Below are positions 1 through 8,903 of a DNA stretch of 26,520 bases, piece by piece. Source of the DNA: Coprosoma sp963660615. GTDB taxonomy: Bacteria > Bacillota_I > Bacilli_A > RF39 > UBA660. Each line of letters begins with the position of its first letter. The stretch's first letter is position 1. Position numbers and translations under genes: made by a program. The stretch lies in NCBI GenBank assembly GCA_963660615.1, contig CAVKYE010000018.1, positions 1 through 26,520 of the forward strand. Reading direction: 5' to 3'. Below the pieces are notes generated by a model. The model saw only the letters and a program-made list of their open reading frames with translations, did no database searches and was not told the origin of the DNA.

Positions 1-48
1 GCAAGTGGTACAGATACTGCTTATGTCAAAAACTTTAGTGTAGAGTAA
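1..48 (+). CDS. C-terminal end of an unseen gene (partial)
   Basis: Frame 1 is open from the window edge to a TAA at 46-48 and reads ASGTDTAYVKNFSVE. A strong hairpin terminator follows about 55 bases later, which supports this being a real gene end. Too little is visible to assign a family. Confidence 0.45.
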   Translation, partial: ASGTDTAYVKNFSVE

Positions 49-103
49 TTTGTAATTTTAAATGAAGTTATAAATAATTTCCTCATTAAATTTATTAAAT
101 AAT

Positions 104-140
104 AAATAGGCTAACTCATTGTTGAGTTAGCCTATTTTTA
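104..140 (+). terminator. Rho-independent terminator
   Basis: A perfect 15-bp stem (104-118 with 123-137) has a 4-base loop and is followed by a short T run. It ends the transcript of the partial upstream gene. Confidence 0.85.
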
Positions 141-268
141 GACTCTTTTCTGAGTAACGTTGATAATTAACAAGATTAACAATAAATAATTAGAACAAAC
201 AATTTTACAAAGCAAACAAAAAGATTAAAAAATAATCTATCATAAACCAATAAGTTTTTTCTCATTAA

Positions 269-297
269 TTTACATCTTAAAGTATATATGGTACAAT
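269..297 (+). promoter_or_regulatory. Sigma-A type promoter of the DUF2207 gene
   Basis: TTTACA at 269-274 and TACAAT at 292-297 are 17 bases apart, about 24 bases upstream of the ATG. The stretch from 141 to 268 shows no gene or other structure I can support. Confidence 0.7.
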
Positions 298-320
298 AAT
301 CAAAGAAAGTAGGGAAAAAG

Positions 321-1952
321 ATGAAATATTTAAAAATAATAATATTCGCACTTATTTGCTTTACCTTAAGCCTAACAGTAAAAGCAAGCGAACTAAAAGA
401 CTTAGACGTAAACGTATACATAGACGAAAATGGAAACGGATACGTAACTGAAACATGGAAATTAGATGCCGAAGAAGGAACCGAAAACTATCACGCCTTC
501 GCAAACCTAGAAAACAGAAACATAACAGACTATAAAGTATCTATGGATGGAAAAAACTACACATACATAGATACTTGGAACGTAAATGCAAGCAAAAGTG
601 AAAAAGCTTACAAAAACGGAATAAATTACACCGAAAATGGATTAGAACTATGTCATGGAATTGAATACGGTATTCACACATACACCATAACCTACACCAT
701 AGAAAACCTAGTATGGCAGTATGAAGATAACCAAATATTATATTTTACCTTCCTACCACAAAATATGAAACAAGCTCCAAATCATTATAAAATAACCATA
801 GAAGGGGACAGCGAATTTACAAATCTAAAATATAGCTCATATGGTTTTAAAAGTAATAACTCCATTCAAAATGGTAAAGTAATTTTAGAAAGCAAAGGAA
901 ACATGAAAAGTTCTGAATATGTAGTTGCCCTAATAGGTTTTCCAAATAACACTTTCACAAACCTAAGTGTAACCCAAACAGGAACTTATAATTCAGTTGT
1001 AGATAAAGCCCTAGAAGGCGCAACACTAAATAAAGATATCTCAGTAATTACAATACTATTATGGATTTTAGGTGGAGGAATACTTATATTAATTATTGTC
1101 TTTATTATCTTAAAAAGTGATAAATATGACGAAAAAAACTGTGTAATTCCAAAAAAAGTAAATTACTTTAGAGATATCCCATTTAATAAAGACATTATGG
1201 CCGCATATTTTATGGGAATAAGAAAAGGATACATGAAAAAAGAAAACCTCATAGGCTCGTTTCTACTAAAATGGCTTAACGAAGGAAAAATAGCCATGAA
1301 TAGCAAAGGTGAAAAAGGAATTATAATAAAAAAAGATGACTATGATATAGACTTAACCAATTTAATAAATATAACCGAAAAAACTGAACAAGAACTCGCA
1401 ACCTTCCTAATAAATGTTTCTGAAAACAACATATTAGAACCAAATAAATTTAAAAAATGGTGTAGAAACAATTACACAATAGTAGAAAACTGGATGGAAA
1501 AAGCAAACTATAACTCCCGTGAAATCTTAATAAATAATGGATACATAATAGAAGAAAAAAGTAATTCAAAATTAAAAGGAAATAAATATATCCTAACTGA
1601 AAAACTAAGAGATGAAACCATAAAATTAAAAGGACTAAAAGGTTTCCTAAATGATATGACATTAATGAATGAAAAAAAGGCAATTGAAATAAAACTATGG
1701 AATGAATACTTAGTATTCGCTCAAAGTTTTGGAATAGCCGACAAAGTAGCAAAACAATTAAAAGAATTTAAACCAGATGAATATGTTACCAATAGTACAT
1801 ACTATGATAATGCATTATGGATAGGGAGTTTCGGTTACGAGTCAGCCCATGCAGCCATAGAAGCAAGAAATGCCGCATCAAGTGGTGGCAGTTTCTCAGG
1901 CGGAGGAACAAGTTCAGGTGGATTCTCATCAGGTGGAGGAGGTGTACGATAA
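321..1952 (+). CDS. DUF2207 family predicted membrane protein
   Basis: The 543-aa protein has the layout of the DUF2207 family. It has a signal peptide at about residues 1-22 (ends VKA-SE) and an extracellular beta-rich domain to about residue 235. A membrane helix lies at about 241-264, followed by a cytoplasmic part. The tail from about residue 519 is rich in Gly and Ser (SGGSFSGGGTSSGGFSSGGG), a hallmark of the family. The start is supported by an AGGGAAA ribosome site and a good promoter just upstream, so it is probably transcribed alone. It converges on rpsD. The molecular function of the family is not known; a cell-envelope role is inferred from topology only. Confidence 0.88.
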   Translation: MKYLKIIIFALICFTLSLTVKASELKDLDVNVYIDENGNGYVTETWKLDAEEGTENYHAFANLENRNITDYKVSMDGKNYTYIDTWNVNASKSEKAYKNGINYTENGLELCHGIEYGIHTYTITYTIENLVWQYEDNQILYFTFLPQNMKQAPNHYKITIEGDSEFTNLKYSSYGFKSNNSIQNGKVILESKGNMKSSEYVVALIGFPNNTFTNLSVTQTGTYNSVVDKALEGATLNKDISVITILLWILGGGILILIIVFIILKSDKYDEKNCVIPKKVNYFRDIPFNKDIMAAYFMGIRKGYMKKENLIGSFLLKWLNEGKIAMNSKGEKGIIIKKDDYDIDLTNLINITEKTEQELATFLINVSENNILEPNKFKKWCRNNYTIVENWMEKANYNSREILINNGYIIEEKSNSKLKGNKYILTEKLRDETIKLKGLKGFLNDMTLMNEKKAIEIKLWNEYLVFAQSFGIADKVAKQLKEFKPDEYVTNSTYYDNALWIGSFGYESAHAAIEARNAASSGGSFSGGGTSSGGFSSGGGGVR

Positions 1953-1968
1953 GTACATCTTTTTAAAT

Positions 1969-1996
1969 ACAAAAAAAGATTGGGAAATCCAATCTT
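1969..1996 (-). terminator. Terminator of rpsD
   Basis: An 8-bp stem (1976-1983 with 1989-1996) is followed on the minus strand by a run of seven T. The rpsD stop codon (1995-1997) lies in the base of the stem. There is no U tract on the plus strand, so this serves rpsD, and the DUF2207 gene has no clear terminator of its own. Confidence 0.75.
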
Positions 1997-2597
1997 ATCT
2001 GTTGTAGTATTCGATAATTAAAGCTTCATCAATATCAGCATTTAACTCACTACGTTCAGGCATTCTAACGTATGTTGCTTCCATTTTCTTATCATCGTAT
2101 GAAATATATTCAACTCTATTGTTTAAAGTCTCTAAAGACTCTTTAACAACCTTAAGTTCTTTATCATTATCCATTAGACTAATAACATCTCCTGGTTTTA
2201 CACGATATGATGGAATATCAACTCTTTTACCATTAACAGTAACATGTCCATGATTAACTAATTGTCTAGCGCCTTTTCTAGTAGTAGAAAAACCAATACG
2301 ATATACTAAGTTATCTAAACGACTTTCCAAAAGCTTAAGTAAATTCTCACCATGAACACCTTTCATTTTACCAGCATCCTCGAAAACTCTCTTAAACTGT
2401 TTCTCGTTTAAACCATACATAAATCTAACCTTTTGTTTTTCTTGCAATTGAATACCATAGTTAGAAAGTTTTTTCCTTCTAGCCTGACCATGTTCACCTG
2501 GAATATAAGGCTTTTTAGCTAACTCCTTACCATTTTCCAAAGTAGAAAAACCAAGTCTTCTAGATTTCTTGTATGTAGGTCCAAGATATCTTGCCAT
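1995..2597 (-). CDS. rpsD: 30S ribosomal protein S4
   Basis: The 200-aa protein matches full-length bacterial S4. It begins MARYLGPTYKKSRRLGF, followed by the GEHGQARRKKLSNYGIQL block. The S4 RNA-binding domain spans roughly residues 90-150 (LESRLDNLVYRIGF, then GHVTVNGKRVDIPSY). The N-terminal cysteine zinc site of some S4 proteins is absent, as in the C-minus form. S4 binds 16S rRNA early in 30S assembly and often represses its own mRNA. It is a single-gene transcript with its own promoter, a long leader and a terminator. The ribosome site is GGGAGG about 10 bases before the ATG. It lies next to ezrA, a neighbourhood also seen in Bacillus and Staphylococcus. Confidence 0.98.
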   Translation of the reverse strand: MARYLGPTYKKSRRLGFSTLENGKELAKKPYIPGEHGQARRKKLSNYGIQLQEKQKVRFMYGLNEKQFKRVFEDAGKMKGVHGENLLKLLESRLDNLVYRIGFSTTRKGARQLVNHGHVTVNGKRVDIPSYRVKPGDVISLMDNDKELKVVKESLETLNNRVEYISYDDKKMEATYVRMPERSELNADIDEALIIEYYNR

Positions 2598-2749
2598 AAA
2601 ATAATCCTCCCTTCTTTGCGTGAGAGGTTAGTTTGCCAAATTATAGGGTGTTATAAATTAATATCTTTGCCTTGCAGCCTTTAACAAGATAACCCCTTTA
2701 GGGAATAAACACATTATAAAATTCAAACTAACGCTGCTTTTTCAAACGC
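2598..2749 (-). promoter_or_regulatory. Structured rpsD leader, candidate S4 autoregulatory RNA
   Basis: About 150 bases separate the rpsD promoter from its ATG on the minus strand. They contain a perfect 9-bp long-range pairing: 2724-2732 with 2627-2635. Inside it lie a GGGGTTAT / ATAACACCC pairing with one bulge and a TATCTT / AAGATA pairing. A CCC-TAAA-GGG hairpin competes for the same bases, and the 3' end reaches the ribosome site. B. subtilis rpsD is known to be controlled by S4 binding to its leader. That this is the same RNA class is inference. Confidence 0.65.
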
Positions 2750-2755
2750 TCTTTA

Positions 2756-2784
2756 ATTATATTATGTTTTTAAAGGAAAGTCAA
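2756..2784 (-). promoter_or_regulatory. rpsD promoter
   Basis: On the minus strand TTGACT (2779-2784) and TATAAT (2756-2761) are exactly 17 bases apart. This is close to consensus and suits a ribosomal protein gene. Confidence 0.85.
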
Positions 2785-2867
2785 TACCCTTAAACCTTAA
2801 AAATCATAGCAAACACCCCAAAAAACAAAAAACTTTTATCAAAATAGGAACATAATCCACAAAAAAC

Positions 2868-2896
2868 TACAAAAAAAGACAAAAGTGTGCTAAAAT
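2868..2896 (+). promoter_or_regulatory. ezrA promoter, extended -10
   Basis: TAAAAT at 2891-2896 is preceded by TGC, an extended -10. The -35 (TACAAA, 2868-2873) is poor. It sits just upstream of the ezrA ribosome site GGTGAT. Confidence 0.55.
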
Positions 2897-2911
2897 AATT
2901 ATGGTGATAAT

Positions 2912-4633
2912 ATGAACAGTACACTTCTTTTCGCATTAATTGCTTTCACAGTGACAATCATTGTTTTAATAATAATTTTATTTGCTATGAAAAAAAGCAA
3001 AAAAAAGAAATTTAAACAACTATTAGAAAACCTAGAATATGAAAAAAATCAACTAGATTCTTCCCCAGTCGCCCCAGAACTTGCCAAAGTAGAATCATAT
3101 CTAAAAAACGAAAAATTAGAAGTAATGTATAAAGACTGGAAAGAACGCTTAGAAGACATCAAAGAAACAAGAATTCCCAAAATAACCGACATGTTAATAG
3201 AAGCCGAATATTCACTTTCCAAAATGGATTACAAAAGCACCATGTACAAAATTGCTAAACTAGAAATGGAAATATATAAAGCCCGTACAAAATCAGAATT
3301 TCTAATGAACGAAATAAAAGAACTAACCACCAGCGAAGAACGCAATAGAGCCGTAATCACAAAACTAAAAGCCAAGTTCAGAGAACTACTAGAAAAATTC
3401 ACCGAAACAAAATCAGAATTCGCTGACATGGCACCATCAGTAGAACTCCAATTTGAAAACATTTCTAAAAGATTTGAAGAATTCGAAAACATAATGGATA
3501 AAAACGCCTACGAAGAAGTAAACACCATCATAAGTGCCATCGAAGAGATGCTAAATCACATGAGCGTAGTCGTTGAAGAACTGCCATCAATAGTCCTAAT
3601 AGCCGAATGTATCTTACCTAAAAAAATGAAAGAAATAACAGAAATATATGAAAAAATGGTCAAAAAAGGATACCCACTAGATTACCTAAACGTCGAATTC
3701 AACATTAAAGAAGCAAACAAAAAAATAACCGACATCCTAGACAAAGCAAAACTCCTAGATTTAGAAGATAGCCTTTTTGAACTAAAAGTCCTAACCGATT
3801 ATTTTGAAAACCTATTTACAGATTTCGAAAAAGAAAAAATAATCAGATCCGAATACGAGCAAGCAAACCAAAACCTAAAAAATAAACTAGACAAAACAAA
3901 CGGACTTGTAAATGATATATTTGAACAAATGGATGATCTAAAAAAACTATATGACCTATCAAATGAAGACATAAAATCATTAGAAGAAGTAAAAGAAGAC
4001 CTAGGAAAACTAAATGAAGACTATAACACACTCGCATCCCACACCAATAACCACACATTCCCATATTCAAAATTAACAGAAGAAATAGACATTCTATCAA
4101 ATTCATTATCCCAAATAGAAGAAAAATTAGACAAAACCTTAAATGTAATTGGAAGCATGCATGATGATGAAGTAAGAGCAAGACAGCAACTAGAAGAAGT
4201 AAATATCCTATTAAAAGAAGCAAAAAGCCAAATCAGAGCATATAACCTTCCAGTTATCCCTAACAACTACTACGTTGAACTAAAAGAAGCAAGTGAAGCC
4301 ATCAAAGAAATAGTTAAAGAACTAAACAAAAAACCATTAACCATAGAAATCTTAAACACCAGAGTAGACACCGCAAGAGATCTAGTATTAAAACTATTTG
4401 GAAAAACAAAAGAAATGATAAAAACCGCCATGTTTGCTGAAATGGCAATTGTCTATGGAAATAGATACAGAAACACAAACCCCGCCCTAGACAAAAACTT
4501 AACATATTCAGAAAACCTATTTAATAAAGGAAAATATAAAAATTCCCTAGAACTAACCATTAATTCCCTAAATAAAATAGAACCAGGGATATACGAAAAA
4601 CTATTAGATTTTTATAGTGATGAAAACAAATAA
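2912..4633 (+). CDS. ezrA: Septation ring formation regulator EzrA
   Basis: The 573-aa protein is close to the usual EzrA length. It has an N-terminal membrane helix (about residues 4-26) followed by a KKSKKKK stop-transfer patch. The rest is almost entirely helical, with heptad-like Glu/Lys/Leu repeats that fit the spectrin-like coiled-coil repeats of EzrA. Near the C-terminus is AEMAIVYGNRYRN, matching the conserved EzrA patch that contains YGNRYR. In Bacillus and Staphylococcus, EzrA sits on the inner membrane face, binds FtsZ and tunes Z-ring assembly and septal wall synthesis. The ribosome site is GGTGATAAT directly before the ATG, a pattern shared with fmt, ruvA and miaA here. The gene is divergent from rpsD. 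Confidence 0.92.
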   Translation: MNSTLLFALIAFTVTIIVLIIILFAMKKSKKKKFKQLLENLEYEKNQLDSSPVAPELAKVESYLKNEKLEVMYKDWKERLEDIKETRIPKITDMLIEAEYSLSKMDYKSTMYKIAKLEMEIYKARTKSEFLMNEIKELTTSEERNRAVITKLKAKFRELLEKFTETKSEFADMAPSVELQFENISKRFEEFENIMDKNAYEEVNTIISAIEEMLNHMSVVVEELPSIVLIAECILPKKMKEITEIYEKMVKKGYPLDYLNVEFNIKEANKKITDILDKAKLLDLEDSLFELKVLTDYFENLFTDFEKEKIIRSEYEQANQNLKNKLDKTNGLVNDIFEQMDDLKKLYDLSNEDIKSLEEVKEDLGKLNEDYNTLASHTNNHTFPYSKLTEEIDILSNSLSQIEEKLDKTLNVIGSMHDDEVRARQQLEEVNILLKEAKSQIRAYNLPVIPNNYYVELKEASEAIKEIVKELNKKPLTIEILNTRVDTARDLVLKLFGKTKEMIKTAMFAEMAIVYGNRYRNTNPALDKNLTYSENLFNKGKYKNSLELTINSLNKIEPGIYEKLLDFYSDENK

Positions 4634-4652
4634 AACGCCAAAAGGTGTTTTT
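4634..4652 (+). terminator. Weak terminator or attenuator between ezrA and priA
   Basis: A 6-bp stem with one G-U pair (4634-4639 with 4644-4649) and an AAAA loop is followed by TTT. It is short and probably leaky, so ezrA transcription may continue into priA. Confidence 0.4.
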
Positions 4653-4673
4653 ATGTTATAAGGAGGTAATAAA

Positions 4674-6830
4674 ATGTACGCAGAAGTACTTGTAGAAATA
4701 AAAGCAAAAGCCATAGACAAAACCTTTACATACATAATACCCCAAAACATGCACCTAGAAAAAGGCGAAAGAGTCCTTGTCCCATTCGGAAAAAGAAACA
4801 TAGAAGGATTCATATTAGACATAAAAAAAGAAGGAACCTATGATTACCCCCTAAAACAAATAACCAAACAAATAGACGAAAAACCCGTAATCAATGAAGA
4901 AATGTTAAAACTAGGAAAATACATAAGTCAAAAAACCCTTGCCCCCCTTATATCATCATACCAAACAATGCTGCCCACCGCCCTAAAAGCCAAAAATAAA
5001 AAAAACATAAACAAAAAATATATAAAAATTCTAAAAATAAATAGCCAAAACCCAATACTCAAAACCGAAAAGCAAAAAACAATCTTTAACCTAATCAAAG
5101 AAAAAGGAGAATTACCAAAAAAAGATGCTATATTAATTTCACCATCCGCCGTAAAAACCCTAATCCAAAAAAAATATATAAAAGAAATAAACAAAGAAAC
5201 ATACCGCTTAAAAGAAGAAATTAAAATAAACAAAACAAACTATAACCCAACCGAACAACAGAAAACAGTAATATCCAAAGTAAACCTAAATAATTTTAAC
5301 CCATATTTGCTCCATGGAGTTACAGGTAGTGGAAAAACCCTAGTATATATCAAATTAATCGAAAAAATAATAAAAGAAAACAAAGAAGCAATACTACTAG
5401 TTCCTGAAATCAGCCTAACCCCCCAAGTCGTAAAAATATTCAAAACCCATTTTGGAAAAATTGTCGCCATCCTACACTCAGCACTATCAGACGGAGAAAA
5501 ATACGACGAATGGCGAAAAATAGAAAAAAAAGAAGTCAAAATCGCCATAGGTGCAAGAAGCGCCATCTTCGCCCCCTTTACAAACCTTGGAATCATCATC
5601 ATAGATGAAGAACACTCAGCAACCTACAAACAAGAAAACATCCCAAAATATAATACCATAGATATAGCTATTCAAAGAGCAAAGACCCATAATATTCCTC
5701 TAATTTTATCATCAGCCACCCCAAGCATAGAAAGCTACACCAGAGCTAAAATGAATGTATATACTTTACTCGAAATGAAAAACAGAGTAAACAACACCCC
5801 CCCAACCGTAAAACTAGTCGACATGAAAGAAGAATACAAAAAAGGAAACAGAGTCTTCTCATCATTAGTAACAGAAAAAGTAAACGACGTATTAAAAAAA
5901 GGAGAACAAATAATCATGCTCCTTAATAGAAGAGGCTACTCAACCATCATCACCTGTAAAGAATGTGGATACACCCATAAATGTCCAAACTGTGATATCC
6001 CCCTTACATACCACAAAAACACAAACCAAATGCAGTGCCATTACTGCAATTATAAAACAAACAAACTAATCATATGTCCTAATTGTCATAGTAAAAACAT
6101 AAATAGCCTAGGCATGGGAACCGAAAAACTAGAAGCCCTTGTCAAAGAAACATTCCAAATGGCCAAAGTAATCAGAATGGACAATGACACCACCAGAAAC
6201 AAAGGAGCCCATCAAAAAATCATCGAAGATTTTGCAAATCAAAAATATAACATCCTAGTAGGCACCCAAATGATATCAAAAGGGCTAGATTTTCCCAAAG
6301 TCACACTAGTCTGCGTTATAAATGGTGATAGCACACTAAACATCCCAGACTTTAGAAGTGCAGAAAGAACATACGAACTATTAAGCCAAGTATCAGGAAG
6401 AGCCGGAAGAGCAGACCTAAAAGGTGAAGTAATCATCCAAGGCTTTAACATAAACCATTACAGCATCACATCAGCAAGTCAAAACAACTACGAAATGTTT
6501 TACAAAGAAGAAATGAAAATAAGAAAAATCCTAAAATACCCCCCATATTACAACCTAGCATACATCAAAATATGTGGCAAAAACTACGAAGAAATAGAAA
6601 AAGAATCAGAAAAAATAGCCTACTACCTAAAAAAACAACTTCCACAAAATATCATCCTAGGCCCATCCGCCGCATCCATCCCCAAAATCAACAACACATA
6701 TTATATAGGCATAATAATAAAATATAAAAACACCAAAGAAATACTGGCCCCAGTTAAATTCATAAACGACAAATACAAAACAAATAGTAAAGTAAACGTT
6801 TACATAGACTTAAATCCCACAAAACTGTAG
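4674..6830 (+). CDS. priA: Primosomal protein N', replication restart helicase
   Basis: The 718-aa PriA has an N-terminal DNA-binding domain (to about residue 100) and a winged-helix region. A superfamily 2 helicase core follows, with Walker A GVTGSGKT at residues 215-222 and DEEH at 311-314. Four CxxC pairs (Cys 428, 431, 437, 440, 455, 458, 468, 471) form the two zinc sites. After them come GTQMISKGLDFP and the SQVSGRAGRAD motif VI. PriA binds stalled or collapsed forks and reloads the replicative helicase. The ribosome site AAGGAGG is strong. In Bacillus the order is priA-def-fmt; here the def gene is missing between priA and fmt. Confidence 0.97.
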   Translation: MYAEVLVEIKAKAIDKTFTYIIPQNMHLEKGERVLVPFGKRNIEGFILDIKKEGTYDYPLKQITKQIDEKPVINEEMLKLGKYISQKTLAPLISSYQTMLPTALKAKNKKNINKKYIKILKINSQNPILKTEKQKTIFNLIKEKGELPKKDAILISPSAVKTLIQKKYIKEINKETYRLKEEIKINKTNYNPTEQQKTVISKVNLNNFNPYLLHGVTGSGKTLVYIKLIEKIIKENKEAILLVPEISLTPQVVKIFKTHFGKIVAILHSALSDGEKYDEWRKIEKKEVKIAIGARSAIFAPFTNLGIIIIDEEHSATYKQENIPKYNTIDIAIQRAKTHNIPLILSSATPSIESYTRAKMNVYTLLEMKNRVNNTPPTVKLVDMKEEYKKGNRVFSSLVTEKVNDVLKKGEQIIMLLNRRGYSTIITCKECGYTHKCPNCDIPLTYHKNTNQMQCHYCNYKTNKLIICPNCHSKNINSLGMGTEKLEALVKETFQMAKVIRMDNDTTRNKGAHQKIIEDFANQKYNILVGTQMISKGLDFPKVTLVCVINGDSTLNIPDFRSAERTYELLSQVSGRAGRADLKGEVIIQGFNINHYSITSASQNNYEMFYKEEMKIRKILKYPPYYNLAYIKICGKNYEEIEKESEKIAYYLKKQLPQNIILGPSAASIPKINNTYYIGIIIKYKNTKEILAPVKFINDKYKTNSKVNVYIDLNPTKL

Positions 6831-6856
6831 TCATAAAAAAATAAATATGATAAAAT
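6828..6856 (+). promoter_or_regulatory. Possible promoter for fmt
   Basis: TAAAAT at 6851-6856 is preceded by TGA (extended -10), with TAGTCA at 6828-6833 at 17-base spacing. The -35 overlaps the priA stop codon. Read-through from priA could also serve fmt. Confidence 0.45.
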
Positions 6857-6872
6857 AGAAAAAGGTGATAGA

Positions 6873-7829
6873 ATGGATTTAGATAAAATAGAAATAAAAA
6901 AAGACCCCATAATAATCTTCATGGGGACCCCAAATTTTAGCGTTCCCGTGTTAGAAGGATTAATAAAAAACTATAAAATAAGAGCCATAGTAACCCAGCC
7001 CGACAAAAAATCAGGAAGAAAAATGCAAATCAAATATTCTCCCGTAAAAGAAGTAGCTATTAAACATAACATCCTATGCTTACAACCCAAAAACATAAAA
7101 GATGCCTTAGGAGAAATAAGTAGTTTACAACCAGATTTAATCATAACCTGTGCCTACGGACAAATCTTGCCATTAGAACTTTTATTAATGCCAAGCCTAG
7201 GCTGTATAAACGTCCACGCCTCACTACTACCAAAACTAAGAGGAGGAGCCCCAATCCACCATGCCATAATAGATGGCTATTCCAAAACAGGAGTAACAAT
7301 CATGTATATGGCCCAAACCATGGACTCAGGTGACATCATCAGCCAAAAAGAAATCCCAATAGAAAAAGAAGACACCCAAAAAACCCTTCACGACAAACTA
7401 ACACTTCTAGGAAGAGATTTATTACTAGAAACCCTTCCAAGCATCATAAATAAAACAAACAAAAGAATTCCTCAAAACGAAGATGAAGTCACATACGGTT
7501 TCATAATAAAAAAAGAAGACGAAAAAATCGACTTTACAAAAACCAAAAGACAAATAGAAAATCAAATAAGAGGACTAAACGATCACCCAGGAGCCTACTG
7601 CCTCTTTGAAGACAAAATCCTAAAAGTTTGGCAGTGCCATAGAACAGAAAACCTCTTTGAAATGGCCTATCCAGGAGAAATAACAGGCATTTACAAAGAT
7701 GGTTTCGGTGTCAAATGCTCAAACGGAGAAATAGTACTTACCATAGTACAACCAGAAGGCAAAAACAAAATGAGCGCCACAAACTTCATAAACGGACATA
7801 AAGACCTAGTCGGAAAAATATTGAGGTAA
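6873..7829 (+). CDS. fmt: Methionyl-tRNA formyltransferase
   Basis: The 318-aa enzyme formylates initiator Met-tRNA using 10-formyltetrahydrofolate. It has the N-terminal formyltransferase fold with FMGTPNFSVPVL near residue 16. The catalytic triad is N113, H115 (INVHASLLPKLRGGAPI) and D151 (TMDSGD). Their spacing equals that of N106/H108/D144 in the E. coli enzyme. The C-terminal tRNA-binding domain covers about residues 215-318. Length is normal; the N-terminus has a short extra stretch (MDLDKIEIKKD) before the first strand. Its ATG follows GGTGAT by three bases. The gene is followed after 3 bases by an unrecognised membrane gene, so they are likely co-transcribed. Confidence 0.96.
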   Translation: MDLDKIEIKKDPIIIFMGTPNFSVPVLEGLIKNYKIRAIVTQPDKKSGRKMQIKYSPVKEVAIKHNILCLQPKNIKDALGEISSLQPDLIITCAYGQILPLELLLMPSLGCINVHASLLPKLRGGAPIHHAIIDGYSKTGVTIMYMAQTMDSGDIISQKEIPIEKEDTQKTLHDKLTLLGRDLLLETLPSIINKTNKRIPQNEDEVTYGFIIKKEDEKIDFTKTKRQIENQIRGLNDHPGAYCLFEDKILKVWQCHRTENLFEMAYPGEITGIYKDGFGVKCSNGEIVLTIVQPEGKNKMSATNFINGHKDLVGKILR

Positions 7830-7832
7830 TAC

Positions 7833-8528
7833 ATGTTAAAAAAAATAAAAGAAAATCCAAAATATGAAAAATTAAAAGAACTATGGAAAAACGAAAAAAC
7901 CCATTCATTAATTGTCCTATCTTTTTGGCTCATATTCATGCTATTACTTATAATATTCGTAAGACTATCATCCACCACCCAAACAACAAATACCACCACC
8001 AAAACTTCTTCCTTAGAAGACTTTAAAAATTACGAATTTAGCTACACCATAAATGATATAACTTATAACGGTGAATATTACGATGGCAAAACCCTATTTT
8101 ACCTAGAAAATAACCGCTATTACAAAAATGAAGACGTATATCTAATCAAAGGAGAAGAAGCCATAAAACAAGACAACTTCGACATAGGAATAATGAAAAT
8201 AAATTCAAAATTCATAAACAATCTAATAACAAACATAACCCCAAATGTCACCGACAACTATAAAAGATACATAGTCCCACTAGATCGATTTATAAACCTT
8301 TACGATGAAGATACCGATATAAACTTAACAGAAACAAATCATTACAACATCATCATAGATATCTACGAAAAAGAAAATCAAATAAACAAAATAACCCTAG
8401 ATTTAAATAGTTACTTCACCTTAAAAAACAATCCCCAAATAGCCCAAGTAACCATATATTATTATAATATAAACAACATAAACGACTTTTCAAAAAACTA
8501 CGAAAAAATGATAGGAGTGAAACAATGA
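7833..8528 (+). CDS. Unrecognised single-pass membrane protein
   Basis: I do not recognise this 231-aa protein. A short charged cytoplasmic N-terminus is followed by one membrane helix at about residues 26-45 (LIVLSFWLIFMLLLIIFVRL). A Thr/Ser-rich linker comes next, then an outside domain rich in Tyr, Asn and Ile with predicted beta strands. It reads like a surface-exposed lipoprotein-like domain but lacks a lipobox. It starts three bases after fmt behind GAGGT and overlaps the next gene by four bases (ATGA, 8525-8528), so translation of the two is probably coupled. The pair may work together at the membrane. No function can be stated. Confidence 0.7.
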   Translation: MLKKIKENPKYEKLKELWKNEKTHSLIVLSFWLIFMLLLIIFVRLSSTTQTTNTTTKTSSLEDFKNYEFSYTINDITYNGEYYDGKTLFYLENNRYYKNEDVYLIKGEEAIKQDNFDIGIMKINSKFINNLITNITPNVTDNYKRYIVPLDRFINLYDEDTDINLTETNHYNIIIDIYEKENQINKITLDLNSYFTLKNNPQIAQVTIYYYNINNINDFSKNYEKMIGVKQ

Positions 8529-8833
8529 CCATTCAATTAACAATATTTCTAATAGCCTTATTCGCCGTAATATTCTTCTTCAAAAACTTTAATGCCAGCG
8601 TTTACTTTATAGTAATGACCGATATATTTTTAAAAATCATAACCTACCTAAAAGTCAACTACCTAAGAGCAGACGCCTTTAGCTTCTTTGACTTCATCCC
8701 AGCAGATATCCCAGCCATCATAAACAGCTTCGAAATGGGAGTATTTAATGAAATATTCATGATACTATACCTAGTTGTATATATTGTCTTTGAAGTATTA
8801 CTAATTAGACTATTCGTCAAAAAGAAATTTTAA
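8525..8833 (+). CDS. Small multi-pass membrane protein, unrecognised
   Basis: The 102-aa protein is mostly hydrophobic, with probable membrane segments at about residues 2-20, 25-42 and 74-97 and a basic end (RLFVKKKF). The middle (YLRADAFSFFDFIPADIPAIINSF) may be a re-entrant or amphipathic stretch. It overlaps the preceding gene by four bases and has a GGAG ribosome site inside that gene. A terminator follows directly, so it ends the operon. No family is recognised. Confidence 0.65.
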   Translation: MTIQLTIFLIALFAVIFFFKNFNASVYFIVMTDIFLKIITYLKVNYLRADAFSFFDFIPADIPAIINSFEMGVFNEIFMILYLVVYIVFEVLLIRLFVKKKF

Positions 8834-8836
8834 ACC

Positions 8837-8861
8837 AAAAAGTAGAAAAACTACTTTTTTT
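8837..8861 (+). terminator. Terminator after the fmt operon
   Basis: A 9-bp stem (8837-8845 with 8851-8859) has a five-A loop and runs into T residues. It ends the fmt-membrane gene unit four bases after the last stop codon. Confidence 0.8.
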
Positions 8862-8876
8862 AAAAACAAAAAAATA

Positions 8877-8885
8877 TGCTATAAT
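8877..8885 (+). promoter_or_regulatory. ruvA promoter, extended -10
   Basis: TGC followed by TATAAT (8880-8885) is a full extended -10. The -35 region falls in the U tract of the preceding terminator and is poor. No LexA-like box of the Bacillus type (CGAAC...GTTCG) is visible, unlike SOS-controlled ruvAB in Bacillus. Confidence 0.65.
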
Positions 8886-8903
8886 ATTATAGAAGGTGAT
8901 AAC

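Noticed and set aside
3843..4223. Long minus-strand ORFs opposite ezrA, priA and other genes
   Set aside because: They are antisense shadows of well-supported genes, with Leu/Phe/Ser-rich composition and no ribosome sites or promoters.
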